Below, piece by piece: positions 46,656-57,597 of a stretch of DNA of 64,000 nt (positions within the stretch are counted from its first letter, which is position 1; every line of letters begins with the position of its first letter). The DNA is taken from positions 8,352,193 through 8,416,192 of the forward strand of contig NC_081547.1 of assembly GCF_901000735.1 (NCBI RefSeq). Reading direction: 5' to 3'. A program made the position numbers and the translations under genes. The notes beneath the pieces are model-generated. The model made no database searches and was not told the DNA's origin. It worked only from the letters and a program-made list of their open reading frames with translations. The DNA comes from Corylus avellana. Taxonomy: Eukaryota; Streptophyta; Magnoliopsida; Fagales; Betulaceae.

Positions 46656-46816
46656 AAATGGCAAAAGATGTGTAAGAAAATAATACCAAACACATCTTAT
46701 TTCTTTGCTTATAAGAATTTTACTTTGTCTCCATGTTTAAATATATTTTGCACTTTTCTATTTTATTTTCCTCCAAATATTTTACTTGGAAAACACTCAA
46801 AACCTAGCCTATATAA

Positions 46817-47667
46817 GAGCATTCACAATAACGTTAGCAAACTTACGAGCCAAAATAACTACAAAACTACATTTCTTTATTTTAGCTGTTCACATTTTCA
46901 AAACACCCATATCAGTCTCAACATTTTTTAGTTAATCTACTTTTACTATTTCATTTAAATATTATTTTTCAAGAACTTTTTTTAATCATTTCTTTATTCT
47001 TTTTTCATCAACCACAAATATCTCCCATTTTAATTTGGGGTACCACACAAAATTGCCCATTTCAATTTCAGTTGTAGACCCAAGTGTTCAGAGGGATAAT
47101 TACTCCTTCATCCCTAGCTATTTTCTAAACCACACAATTTTCTAACGTAAAGGTCCATTTTTGTAAGAGCCTTGCCAATGGAGGAGTTAAATTATACTTT
47201 TATCTAAAATGGCTAATTAGATTTGTAAAAAAACTCCCCACATTGGATTAGCAAAAAAAAAAAAAAATGCAAAATAGATATTTAGTTAGATTAGCAAAAA
47301 AAAAAATGCTACGTGTAGCTGTACTTTTCTCAGGAGCCATTTCATTTTTTTATTGTTTCTCTCACCTATTTTCTTTTTTCCCAAAATTTTCTCCTGCTAT
47401 TTCTCTTTCACATATCTCTTTTTCCAAAATTTTCTCGTACTATTTCTCACTCTGCATCTCTTTTTTCCCAAAAGTTGAAAAAATATAAAAATAAAATAAA
47501 ATAATAATATTTAAATGATATAGATAAAAATTGATGTAGGATGCATTTAAAATTGATATAGCTAATCGGATGTAGGAGGCATTTAAAAATTGATTAGTTA
47601 AACTAGATAAAGTGAGTTTTGAGGAGTCGTTTTGCATAAAAAATTGACTCCTTCATTAGGAATGCTC
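46817..47667. mobile_element. PIF/Harbinger-like MITE, copy 1 (851 bp)
   Basis: Terminal inverted repeats start GAGCATTCACAATAA on the left and, inverted, GAGCATTCCTAATGAAGG on the right, with TAA on both sides. TAA/TTA duplication fits PIF/Harbinger. The interior is AT-rich with poly-A and 'ccaaaattttctc' motifs; frames at 47267-47488 and 47440-47637 have no features. The copy at 60717-61567 is the same length. Confidence 0.6.
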
Positions 47668-48184
47668 TAAGGCTAGGGACCTTTTGTACAATGGCAGAAG
47701 TGGGTGTGGTTTGGCTCAACAACTGGGAGACTTTTATTAATTTTCTTTTTATTATTTTTTATTCCTTTTTAATTTTTCTTACAGCAGTTTGCCTCAACAA
47801 AATAACTTTTTGGTGAGGTTATTGTGTTATTTTGCAATTTAGTTTTGAAGTATAAAAAAAAAATTAGTGTTTCAAAATTATTCTCTTTTTGCTTTTTTTG
47901 AGACAAGAATTTTTCTCTACTTTAATAGTTTGTTTTCTCTTTTTGTGTTCATTTTACAATATTTAATTTTTAATTCTAGCTTACTTTTATACGATGTCCC
48001 AATAATCCTAATTCTATTTCGCTAATGTACGGAAGTTAGTGTTGTGGTTAGCATTTAAATCCCGAAAACCTCAATGATTAGTATTAGATAGGTTTAAAAG
48101 GTAATAGTTGAATTGGAATTTGATTAAGATTAGATTATTTAAATTAGAATTAGATTAGAATCATGATTAATTAGAGTTTTTATC
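47668..48184. other. AT-rich spacer, copy 1
   Basis: No gene. Contains 'ttagattagaattagattaga'-type low-complexity sequence near 48120-48165. Counterpart 61568-62084. Confidence 0.5.
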
Positions 48185-48578
48185 AGTGGGTGTCTAGTGA
48201 TGGATACCCGAGGTTGGATAGTGGCCGGGTAGTGACGTGAGATGTGATTTGAGATGGATACCCGAGGTTGGATAGTGGGTAATGACGTGAGATATGATTT
48301 GAGAGAAAAGAGAGATCACAATGTCAAAAATAAATAAACAAATAAAATAAAATAAATGAAAAAAGAGTTCTTACCAGTTTATCATTCTATTGTACTTTAT
48401 TTAAAGAGCATATTGAAACTTGTTTGTGGTTTGTTTCTAACCCTAAATAGATTCATTTTTTAGTCTCTCCTACCTGAAATGTACCATTGTGATCTCTCCT
48501 TTCTCTCATTTCTCTCAAATCACATCTCACGTCACTACCCACTATTCAACCTCGGGTATCCATCACTGTACACCCACT
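48185..48578. mobile_element. Foldback element, copy 1 (394 bp)
   Basis: Arms pair AGTGGGTGTCTAGTGATGGA with the inverse of the right end. Inner blocks GATACCCGAGGTTGGATAGT and GACGTGAGATGTGATTTGAG appear twice in the left arm and once, inverted, in the right arm. Non-coding. Counterpart 62085-62478. Confidence 0.65.
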
Positions 48579-49058
48579 AACAAATATCCATTATATACTT
48601 ATTTACTTTGCCAATGCCATTAGTCCCACTTAAAAAGTAGATCTTCCATGTCAAGGCTGCTAAGCTGACACATAATTTCTCTCAACTATCATTAGAAAAT
48701 AGAAACACATCGGTCCTTAGACAAACTATTTTTTCCAACTATATGAATCCCCTGTCTTGTCTTACTTTTGGTGGAGATCCCATTATTTCATTTTTACCTT
48801 CCACTTCTTTTCCTTCCCAAACAAATATCGTGAAATTCAAATTGTTGGAATTAGTGGCTTATATTAACACTAGTGGAAGGCCAAGTAGACGGGAGCGGAG
48901 TGATTGTCGTGATAACAAGATATCATATCAAATTAGATTTAAGGGTAAAGTCCACATGCCCATCTCAAACTACCAAAACATTGTCAATTTTTCTCCCACG
49001 GCAGGCAAAAAGATAAAAAACGTCCCCATATATTTTTCAATAAGTCAAAAATACCCCT

Positions 49059-49330
49059 ATAAATTCAATTATATATTTCTCTCCCACGACTTCTTTTCCT
49101 ATGTGACCTTTTGGTTGAACCTGAATCGGAGGATGCAGTATATTTTCCTTTTGATGACACATCATCAAAATCCAAATTCAAATCCGAATCAAGAATGTTA
49201 TCATGCTGCACTACATCAGTAAAAGACTTTGCAAAACTCTCTGTCACCATATCTTTACCAACAACTATGGCCATCTCATCTTACATTTCAATTTTTTTAT
49301 TTAAATATTGCTCATGCTTAGGATTCGCCT
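49059..49330 (-). pseudogene. Myb/SANT-like (PIF/Harbinger-associated) gene fragment, copy 1
   Basis: Minus-strand reading gives ANPKHEQYLNKKIE, a stop, then DEMAIVVGKDMVTESFAKSF and an acidic, Ser-rich tail ending RSRGREIYN. This is the second half of plant Myb/SANT-like DNA-binding proteins (PF12776 family). The stop replaces the Tyr of the usual EMYDEMA. The N-terminal exon is lost in the gap here but present in copy 2. Confidence 0.7.
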
Positions 49331-49394
49331 GTTAAAAGAAAGAATATAATTTCAATAAAACTTCAAGACTATATAAATGCTATAATAAATAAAA

Positions 49395-49494
49395 NNNNNN
49401 NNNNNNNNNNNNNNNNNNNNNNNNNNNNNNNNNNNNNNNNNNNNNNNNNNNNNNNNNNNNNNNNNNNNNNNNNNNNNNNNNNNNNNNNNNNNNN
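49395..49494. other. Assembly gap (100 N)
   Basis: The left contig ends in D3 copy 1 at 'aataaataaaa', which copy 2 continues at 63295. The right contig begins inside a CACTA element. The missing left end of that element and its left flank would be here. Confidence 0.99.
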
Positions 49495-49999
49495 AATTGA
49501 AGGTTCAATCGAACATTCAATTGAACTATAAGCTTTTTATATTATCTTAGTGCATTAGTTATATTAATCTTATATTATTTTTGGATTTTGTATTGATCTT
49601 ATAATTAATTATAAGATAAATATCAACTTAATGATATTTATCATAAAAATTTATTAATCGGAAATTATTAGTTAATATTATAATAATAAAAAAAACATAT
49701 TACAAGAGAAAATAAAGAAAAACAAAAATTAAAAAAATTGTAAGTATAATTAAAAAAAAAAAAAGAAAACCTCAATAGCGAGTCGCCGCTATTGAGTGCG
49801 AAAAATTAAGCGCCATCCTGTGGCGGGGTTTATGAAATTTTCGGACAAAAAATTTCATAAACCGCGTCTGTTTTTCCCTAAACCTTCAAAACACAAAAAT
49901 CCCTAACACCCCTCTCACTCACCTCCCTCATCACTCTCACTCTCGATCTCTCTCCTGCCGCTCTCCCAACTTTCCTTCCCGCTGCTCTCCCTCCCTCCT

Positions 50000-50165
50000 A
50001 TGATGGATCCGATGGCTTTCAAACCTAAAAGATTCTTGAGTGGTGGAGGAGGGGAAGTGTTTGATATAACGGGAAACAGGGAAATAAAGATGATGCCTTT
50101 TGGGGCAGGGAGGAGGATTTGTCTTGCTTCTGGTTTGGCAAATGCTTCATTGTTTTTGGCATGCC
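50000..50165 (+). pseudogene. Captured cytochrome P450 (CYP89A-like) heme-binding segment
   Basis: Reads [20 protein letters not shown] then [20 protein letters not shown]. This covers the PERF-type region and the heme-ligand signature FxxGxRxC with its Cys, in the wording characteristic of CYP89A. After the Cys the usual PGYGLAMLHLEYF continues only as [11 protein letters not shown], so the piece degrades or ends by about 50150. Only about 45 of roughly 500 residues are present. A new ATG at 50000 and CT-rich leader-like sequence upstream could allow transcription, but it cannot make a P450. Confidence 0.85.
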
Positions 50166-50174
50166 ATTTCTCAG

Positions 50175-50288
50175 GTTGTTAAGGATCTTGGGTTTGAGCT
50201 TCCACCAGCAGAGGAATATGTTGTTGGCATGTTCTTTTTGCCCAAATCGGAGAGTAGAAGGGAAGAAAGCAAAAATGTGTTCACAAAG
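50175..50288 (+). pseudogene. Captured glutamate synthase (GOGAT) exon
   Basis: After an acceptor-like 'catttctcag' the frame reads [20 protein letters not shown] then [18 protein letters not shown] and meets a GT donor at 50289. This matches the glutaminase (GATase type 2) region of plant NADH-glutamate synthase, where FELPPPGEYAVGMFFLP and [12 protein letters not shown] are conserved. A single 114-bp exon with both splice sites is retained, so genomic DNA rather than mRNA was captured. Identification is from memory of the family; NADH type is favoured over ferredoxin type. Confidence 0.75.
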
Positions 50289-50384
50289 GTAATTTTGAGG
50301 ATGAAAGTTTTGCTCTGTTTGCATTTGTTTGTGGTTCGTGATTGCCCAAGGGTCTTTGAGGGATATTCTTGGAGATGGGGACGA

Positions 50385-50486
50385 AGGACGGTCTTGAAGA
50401 TATATAACGAAGAAATTTTTGATCTTTTGTCCAGCAACGGTGGAGGAGGATTAGGCCTTGGATGGCCTAAAGGCAGTGCATCCAAG
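50385..50486 (+). pseudogene. Captured kinesin-10 (KIN10A-like) motor exon
   Basis: Reads [20 protein letters not shown] and then [13 protein letters not shown] before a GT donor at 50487. IYNEEIYDLL is the conserved kinesin motor block after loop 7. The glycine-rich stretch followed by GWPKG is particular to plant kinesin-10 as I recall it. The left edge is not exact. Frame is shared with the GOGAT piece through the unspliced 50289-50384 segment, so one frame (50100-50531) runs across both by chance or selection. Confidence 0.72.
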
Positions 50487-50489
50487 GTA

Positions 50490-51545
50490 ATAGTCTGTTC
50501 TCTATTTTCGTGGCTTCTTGACTTTATTTGAGATAATTTGATTCTTGGTGATTTTTGGGGAAATAAGTGTTGTCGTCTTTAAAGGTTTAGTTGCTTCCTG
50601 ATTTCTGGAGTTTTGGTTTTGGATTTGTTTTGTTGGGTTCTCTTTGGGTGCGTATTGCAATCTAAGTTATCTTTTTCGTAGTATGTATTTGTATAATTAA
50701 GTTATTTTCTCTCGACAGAGAAAGGGTTTCATGGTTAATTATCTGGAAAATAGAGAAATATATATATAGCATGAAAGTAGTCAATTGGCTACTGTTGTTT
50801 GAGGTTTTAAAAATACAGGGTGTATTTTGGTTGTAATTTGCCAGACAAAATGAGATCAGGGGTACAAAGTGTGTGCATATATGATATGAGATTAGCCGAC
50901 TCTGCAATTTTGGGTTCAAATGAGTACACCAAGTGTTTATTTGTTTATTTGTTTTTTACTTTATCTGTTTGGAACCAATAATTAAGGAGTAGGCTGATGT
51001 TCAAATTGGTTTTGTAACAAAAGGGGTCAACTTTTTATCAGAATGAGGGATTTGGCATGACCAATTCTAGTTTCCCATCTAGTTTCCCACCGCAGCAGCA
51101 GGCAGCAGCAACAACAAAAATAGTGAATTTCAGAAGGTCCAATTGTGTGATGACTCTTATGTTATATTCCACAGTTTTGGTGACTTTTTGTTGAGAAAGA
51201 AAATTGATAGATTAAAATTTACCTTAATGAGGTAGAGACGTAGTATATATGTATGTTGTATTAAAAGTTAGAACACAGTGTTGTGTTTGTTAATAGTTGA
51301 ATTGTGTTTTTGGAACTTTCCTTTGTACTTTTTATCATTCCTGATACCTGATCTTGTTTCTTTTGGCATTGGCAATGGATATTTGGCATCTCCTCCTGTG
51401 TTGCTTGTGGCATTGGCAATGGATATTTGTTGGAGGAAAAACAAGCAGGGTGTCATTTGTGATGACATGGCTCTTTTCCTCATCCCCATGAGGCACTGAG
51501 AGAGAATGTTACAGTGGACTTACGTCTTCTATTAATGTTATGTTT
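50490..51545. other. Interior of the CACTA element without recognised coding sequence
   Basis: Intron-like, T-rich sequence follows the kinesin piece. A near-direct repeat (GGCATTGGCAATGGATATTT) occurs at about 51365 and 51410. A CAG/CAA-rich stretch lies near 51093-51119. More captured host sequence may be here, but I could not identify it. Confidence 0.45.
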
Positions 51546-51559
51546 TTTTTATCGCAGTT

Positions 51560-52239
51560 TTTTTTTTTTTTTTTGATTTTTTAGGACCATTAGGGTCCAC
51601 TAAAAGTGGACCCTAATGGTTAACTATCAGCGTCCGCTTTAATTTGGACGCTGATAGTCAATTTTTTTAATTTTTTTTGGACCATGGTTGACTATCAGCG
51701 TCGACTAATTCTTTCGTTTACATCATCTTTAGGGTCCAAACATTGTGCCTTTTAGAGTCGATAAAGTGGACGTTAAAAGTGATCATTAGGGTCGACTCTA
51801 AGTGAACGCTGATAGTTAATTTTTTTTTTTTAATTTTTTAGGACCATTAGGGTCGACTTTGTGGACGCTAATGGTTAACTATCAACTTCCACTTTGGTTT
51901 GGACGCTGATAGTTATTATTATTATTTTTTTTTAAAGGACCATTAGGGTCGACAAAGTGGACCCTAATGGTTAACTAAAAGTGTACGCTAATGCTTGACT
52001 ATTAGGGTCGACTTTCGCTTCCGTTTACATCATCTTTAGGGTCAAAACATTGCGACTTTTGGGGTTGATAAAGTGGACGCTAAAAGTGATCATTAGGGTC
52101 GACTTTTAAGTGGACCCTGATAATCCGACATTTGATCATTAGGGTCGGACTATTAGCGTCGACACCTTTAGGGTCGAAAAGTCGACGTTGTTGGCAACAG
52201 CGTCCACTTTAGGACCCAAAGTCGCCCCTAAAGACCTAA
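51560..52239. repeat. CACTA subterminal repeat array
   Basis: Short motifs GGACCATTAGGGTCGAC, GTGGACGCTGATAGT and GGTTAACTATCAGCG recur many times in both orientations up to the CACTA terminus. Such arrays are where CACTA transposase binds in En/Spm-type elements. The motif set differs from the TGACGTG array at 5405-5645, so these are two CACTA families. Confidence 0.8.
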
Positions 52240-55200
52240 TTTCTTGTAGTGAGGAGAGCACTGCATATTTAGTGAGACGACGACCATAGACTGATGAGGG
52301 GTCAAGTCTTCCTTTAAAGTGAAACGAGCAGTAAATGCGATTCATTTCATCGTTGGTGCAAGGTTGATGCATCACATACTCTCCATGGAATATGCATTTC
52401 ATCTAGATGAAACCCAAAAAAGGTGGGATTAACATTTTCCTTAAGGGTAATGCTAAATTTATTCTCACTTTTTTACACCCACTTAAGTGGCTTTTAAAAT
52501 CATCATCAGATACCAATTTCTAATGGTGATTTTAAAAGCCACCTATGGTTGTGGAGAAATGAAGTTAGGAAAGTGGATGTATCATGTATGTGCAGCATTA
52601 CTCTTGCTTTTTTCAAAATTACTATAAGATCTGTGGACTCACAAATCCAATGATAATTTAAAAAATAAAAAAATAAAAGAATGGAAGAATGATCATGGGA
52701 TGTATAGCATGTCTCCCAAACAATACATGTGTGTAAATATAGGCAAGAAACTGGCGGCGTCTAGCATGGGTGGGGGGCAGTGGCTGTGCTAGGAGGGTTT
52801 ATTTATTTATTTATTCTTTTAGAGTGAAAGAAAGGTTGGATCATGTGTTTTGCTAACATATGTTTTTTTTTTTTTTTGGTTTCAAGCTGATATGTTGACT
52901 TTTCATTTGAGGATACAAAAATCTTGAATTGTGCAAAAATCACATAGAGGTTATTCTCATGTTATATTATTACTATTGTTCAATCAATAATCCGACAGTG
53001 AAAAAAAGAATTTATTATTACATGCAAAAGGAGGCGGGGCAAGGTTCAGGATTTTTTTTCCTGATCAGATGCAGACAAGATCTGTATTCATTCCCCAAAG
53101 CCAGAGGAGAAGGAGAGGGAAAGAAAATTTTAATTTAGGCTCTATTTATTTTCAAGTAAAATGTCTTTTGAAAATGGTTTTTTTTTTTTTTTTTTTTTCA
53201 GTATTTGTTATAGTTGAAAATTATCGTCAAATCGAAAATATTGACTAGAAAAACCTTTTTTTAATTTATGTAAAATAGTTTCTTTTTCTTAAAATAGTAG
53301 GTCATTTTTCGAATTTGAACATTTTTTTTATACACTCTTTTGCAATTCATTCTCTACTGCCATTGGAATCCACCAGAAGTCATCGGAGTTTCCCAAAATT
53401 CATTGCCAACAGCCAGTTACCACCACTAGAGGTTGTCAGAATCTACCGCCGTGTTCACCAAAAGTTGCAAAGCATTCTCGATCTGCTATCACTGATAATT
53501 TGTATGAGTCAAATGCCAACATTTTTTTAAGGGCATTAATTTTTTAGAAAAATAATTTTATTGAAAATATTTTCTGAGGCCTTAATTTGCAAAGGAAGAT
53601 AAGAGGGAATGGAGTTGCCAGCCACACTTGTTCCGTTGGTTAGATGGATGGGAAGTAGAGTCGTCATCTTCTCTCCCGATTGAATCAATTGATACAAAAT
53701 GGGGAGAATGAAAACATAAAAGTGAATGACTCCCTTATAACAAGTCAACTTTTCAAAAGGAGAGGCCTCTTGCCAACCTCACTGGTAAAAGTATACAACT
53801 GCGAATGGGTTCTCTACGACAGTAAAATTTAACAATTTTATAGGTGAATGTGTGAGTCCATGGCTCAATGTATTTTGACTATTGTAGTGTGATGTGAGCC
53901 CATTTTTTTCTTTAAAATTCATCTCTCTACAGTTTTGTAAAGCAACTATCGCAATGCATAGTTTTTATAAGATTAAAAGATGAATCATGAAGTCAATTAC
54001 TAATTAATTACATTTTTAAAAAAATACTAATTAATTGATTTTACTCCTTACAGCTGGTATCATAATCCTTTGCTTTGAAGACTATTGGATTTTAAGAGAT
54101 TACATAGTCAATGATCATACAAGAGATAATTAACTTAGTTAGCTAGTAGGATTTTGTCAATAGATTTAGTTTCTTGGTTCTATCCAAGTCCATTTTGACT
54201 ATGCTACTTATTGTAAAGGATGAATGAATAGTTGGCTCTCATTTTTGGCTTATTTATGTTCAGCCTTTGTGATATTACTTAAGATTCAAGCTCATTTTAG
54301 TCCATAGTTGACTTTCATTTTTGCGTATAATTGGTCTATTGTTATTTAAGGCGCATTTCCAATCATGGTCGTCAACCACCTCTTGTTACTACAGTCAATC
54401 GCAGTTAAAAGAGAAAAATCAAACTAAAGCTTACTGAAAATTCATGAATTAAATAAGAACACAATATAACCCCCTTTAAGGCTTTATCATATCATCTAAG
54501 TCATACACCACATCACATAAAATCTTTATATTTCTTTTATTTTCCCTTTTATTATTCGGCTATTGCTTTATATTTTTATATGTTTATGATTTTCTTCAAC
54601 AACTATGTTCTATGACATAAATGGTTGGGGAAATATATTATTGGGCTTACAGTTTTCCCTAGGTAGCCGTAGCTACTTCAATGAAGCGGAAAAGGCTTGT
54701 TATTCATTTCTTTTAACCGTCAAGAGGTATTATTGTATGCGTTATGATTCCCCAGTGTAGCATCACTAGCATGTAAGTTTTTCATGGGCCTTGTTGGCAG
54801 AGGTATTATTGTATTTTCTGTTGATATCTGGGCCAAAATTTTAGAACTGCTTGGGTTGGGCCAATTAGCGTGACTCAGTTCAAGAGAAACACAACTCAAA
54901 ATTCTAAGATAATGAGGTAAAAGTGATTGGAATTATTATTAATGTTTTTGGGAGAGATATTATGATGCAGGAGAGTCATGATTAGCTGAGTTCTCAAATA
55001 TTAAATTAATAGTATTAAAATATTTTGACAGAAAATATCTGAACAAAAATTAAGAGAATCAAGTTTAGGAATATTTTGTATTTTTATATTTTATTTTTCT
55101 CTCAATATTTTGCTTGAAAAATACTCAAAAGCTAGCCTATATAAATGCATCTAATTTTTTTGAGTATCAATAAAATTTTAAGTTATTACCTGTCTTTCTC

Positions 55201-57597
55201 TTCTATTATCCTTAGGTTTTTTTTTTTACAAACTTCAATTTTTAATTGTTGCTTACTTTCATATCTTTTCAGAACAATTGTAGATCTATTTGAAATCAAC
55301 TGAGATATTCAAGCACTTACTCCCACTAACAGGATAACCAGTATATACTTCATTGACTCTACCAATTGCCATTACTTTAAGGCTGCTAATCTAGACACAA
55401 AATTTCTCTCAACCATCATTAGAAACATATGAGGCCTTACACAAACTACTTTTCCAATTATATGAATCCCCCTGTCTTCTCTTATTTTTGGTGGAGATCC
55501 CACTATTTGATTTTTACCTTCCACCCAGTACACCTCTCGTAGGCACTACCAAGCAAGAAGATGTCACAATTACAACCAAGAAGAGCACCACTACAAGCTT
55601 CATTTAGCTATGATTTTGCTACGAGCTTAGTGTCTCACATAAGTTAAGTTTAATTTTAACTATGTGTATATAAGTTCTTGGACATCTTTTTCTTGTAAAT
55701 TGATTTTTAATAGTGAATTCTAACTAAAGTTTATGACAGTTTTGTGCATACCTAATCATGCTAACTCTTTATATAGAGAGATACATATGCAGTTGGTATT
55801 AAAAGTTGAGAGAAATTATGTGTCGGCATTAATAGCCTTAATAGGGAAGTTCCACTTTTTAAGTGGGAAGAATGGCATTGGTAAAGTCAATGGTGTATAT
55901 AATAGATATACGGAATTCATATAATTGGAAAAAAATTGTTTGTTTGAGGACGAATATGTTTCTAATGATGGTTGAGAGAAATTCTATGTCGACATTAGTA
56001 GCCTTAATAGGTTCCACCTTTTTAAGTGGGAGGAATGGCATTGGAGTCAATGAAGTATATATATAATGGATATCATGATTCATATAACAGAAAAAAATAG
56101 TTTGTATAAGGACAAATATGTTTATAATGAAGTTCCACTTTTTAAGTGGGAGGAATGACATTGGCAAAGTCAATGAAGTATATAATGGATATCGTGTCAC
56201 TGGTGTAACGCCCTAAAATATAATTAACTGGTAATTATTTTCCGGTATGATGTCATTGCCAACTTACTTGTCAACAATGCTATCGATTCCGACGGAAGTC
56301 AACAACCAAGATCATGAGGTAAAAGTGAAGGAAGAAGAACCATTGATATTTTATTTTTTTGAGAGAGAGATTATGATGGACGAGAATCAGTAGCTGAATT
56401 GTTAAATACTTAATTAATGAAAAAAAATTAGGTATAATATTTGAAAATTATTTCTTGATAAATGTTTGGTTTCCATCTCTTGGCCATTTTCGTAAAAAGA
56501 TGGGTAAATCTATTGTTCAATCTGTAAAACCCACAGATTCAATAGTCAATTCAAAATGATCGTGCCGAACGTAAACACAAGCACATCTTAGACACTATTA
56601 GGGCTTTGCTCCTTTCTGCTTCTACCCCTGAACACTTTTGGGGAGAAGTAACTCTTACCGCTGTTTACACCATTAATAAGGTTCCGTCTCCCTCTACTTT
56701 AAATACGTCCCCCTATGAACTCCTGTATGGTTTTCCTCCCGATTACCAATCCCTCTATATCTTCGGTTGGGTCTGTTTCGTGCTTCTTCCACCTCATGAA
56801 CGCATGAAATTAGAACCTCGTTCTCGCCTATGTTGTTTTCTTGAGTATGGCATTGAACATAAACGATATCGTTGTTATGATCCTATTTCCAAACGGCTCT
56901 GCATCTCGCGGCATGTCACTTTTTGGGAACATTAGTTCTTTAGTGGTATGGAGTCTTTTCCTCCTAGTCCCTCTAGTTCTTCTCCTGTCTTCACTAATGT
57001 CTCGTTTGATTTGCTCCTTGAAACTACTGATTTTGATGCAGGGATGACAAGCTCTCTAGACGACATTACAACGGTCGACCGCAATGCCTATGTCCCACCT
57101 GTTGATCCATCTACTCTTGAGCCTGATCTCTCTATCCCTCGTCGTTCTACTAGGATAACAACTCTTCCTTCCCCATCTTCGTGATTATCACTGTTATTCT
57201 GCTCTTGCTACTTCACATGAACCTCACTCTTTCTGTGAGGCTCATACTAATCCTCTTTGGCAGAATGCTATGTCCGAAGAACTTAATGTTCTTTCCAAAA
57301 CCCATACCTAGGACTTAGTTGATTCACCTTCAGGCAAAACTGCGATAAGGTGCAAATGAGAATACAAGATTAAGACAAAATCTGATGGGTCTGTTGAGCG
57401 ATACAAGGCATGTCTTGTGGCTAATAGGTTTAATCAGGAGTATGGCATTGATTATGAGACTTTTGCGTCAGTGGCTCACCTTACTTCTATTCGATCCCTC
57501 CTTACCGTAGCCTCAATGCGTCATTGGGATCTTTTCCAAATGGATGTGAAAAATGCATTTCTCAACGGTGATCTTAGCGAAGAAGTTTACATGCAGC

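Larger units (their letters stand above)
36263..49394. repeat. Duplicated block D3, copy 1
   Basis: Direct duplicate of 52252-63294. In the Copia region the two copies differ by only a few bases per kilobase on reading. Copy 1 alone has the Gypsy-like element (38583-40010) and the foldback element (40026-40793). Copy 2 alone has a 168-bp tandem duplication in the solo LTR. Copy 1 ends at the N gap; copy 2 continues. Confidence 0.92.
49495..52251. mobile_element. CACTA transposon carrying pieces of three host genes (Pack-CACTA), left end missing
   Basis: The right end is TTTCTTGTAGTG at 52240-52251, the exact complement of the canonical CACTACAAGAAA terminus, preceded by about 660 bp of short subterminal repeats. 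It sits directly against AGGAGAGCACTG, the sequence that in the uninterrupted copies (36263 and 27251) follows 'cccataga', so AGG is the likely 3-bp target duplication. The interior at 50000-50486 contains exon pieces of a CYP89A-type P450, glutamate synthase and a kinesin-10, with splice sites. No transposase is readable, so it is non-autonomous, or its transposase lies in the gap. Near 49770 and 49845 there are inverted pairs (AATAGCG/CGCTATT and TTTATGAAATTT/AAATTTCATAAA). Confidence 0.82.

Noticed and set aside
48743..49222. 159-residue plus-strand frame
   Set aside because: It overlaps the Myb/SANT-like pseudogene on the opposite strand and has no recognisable domain.
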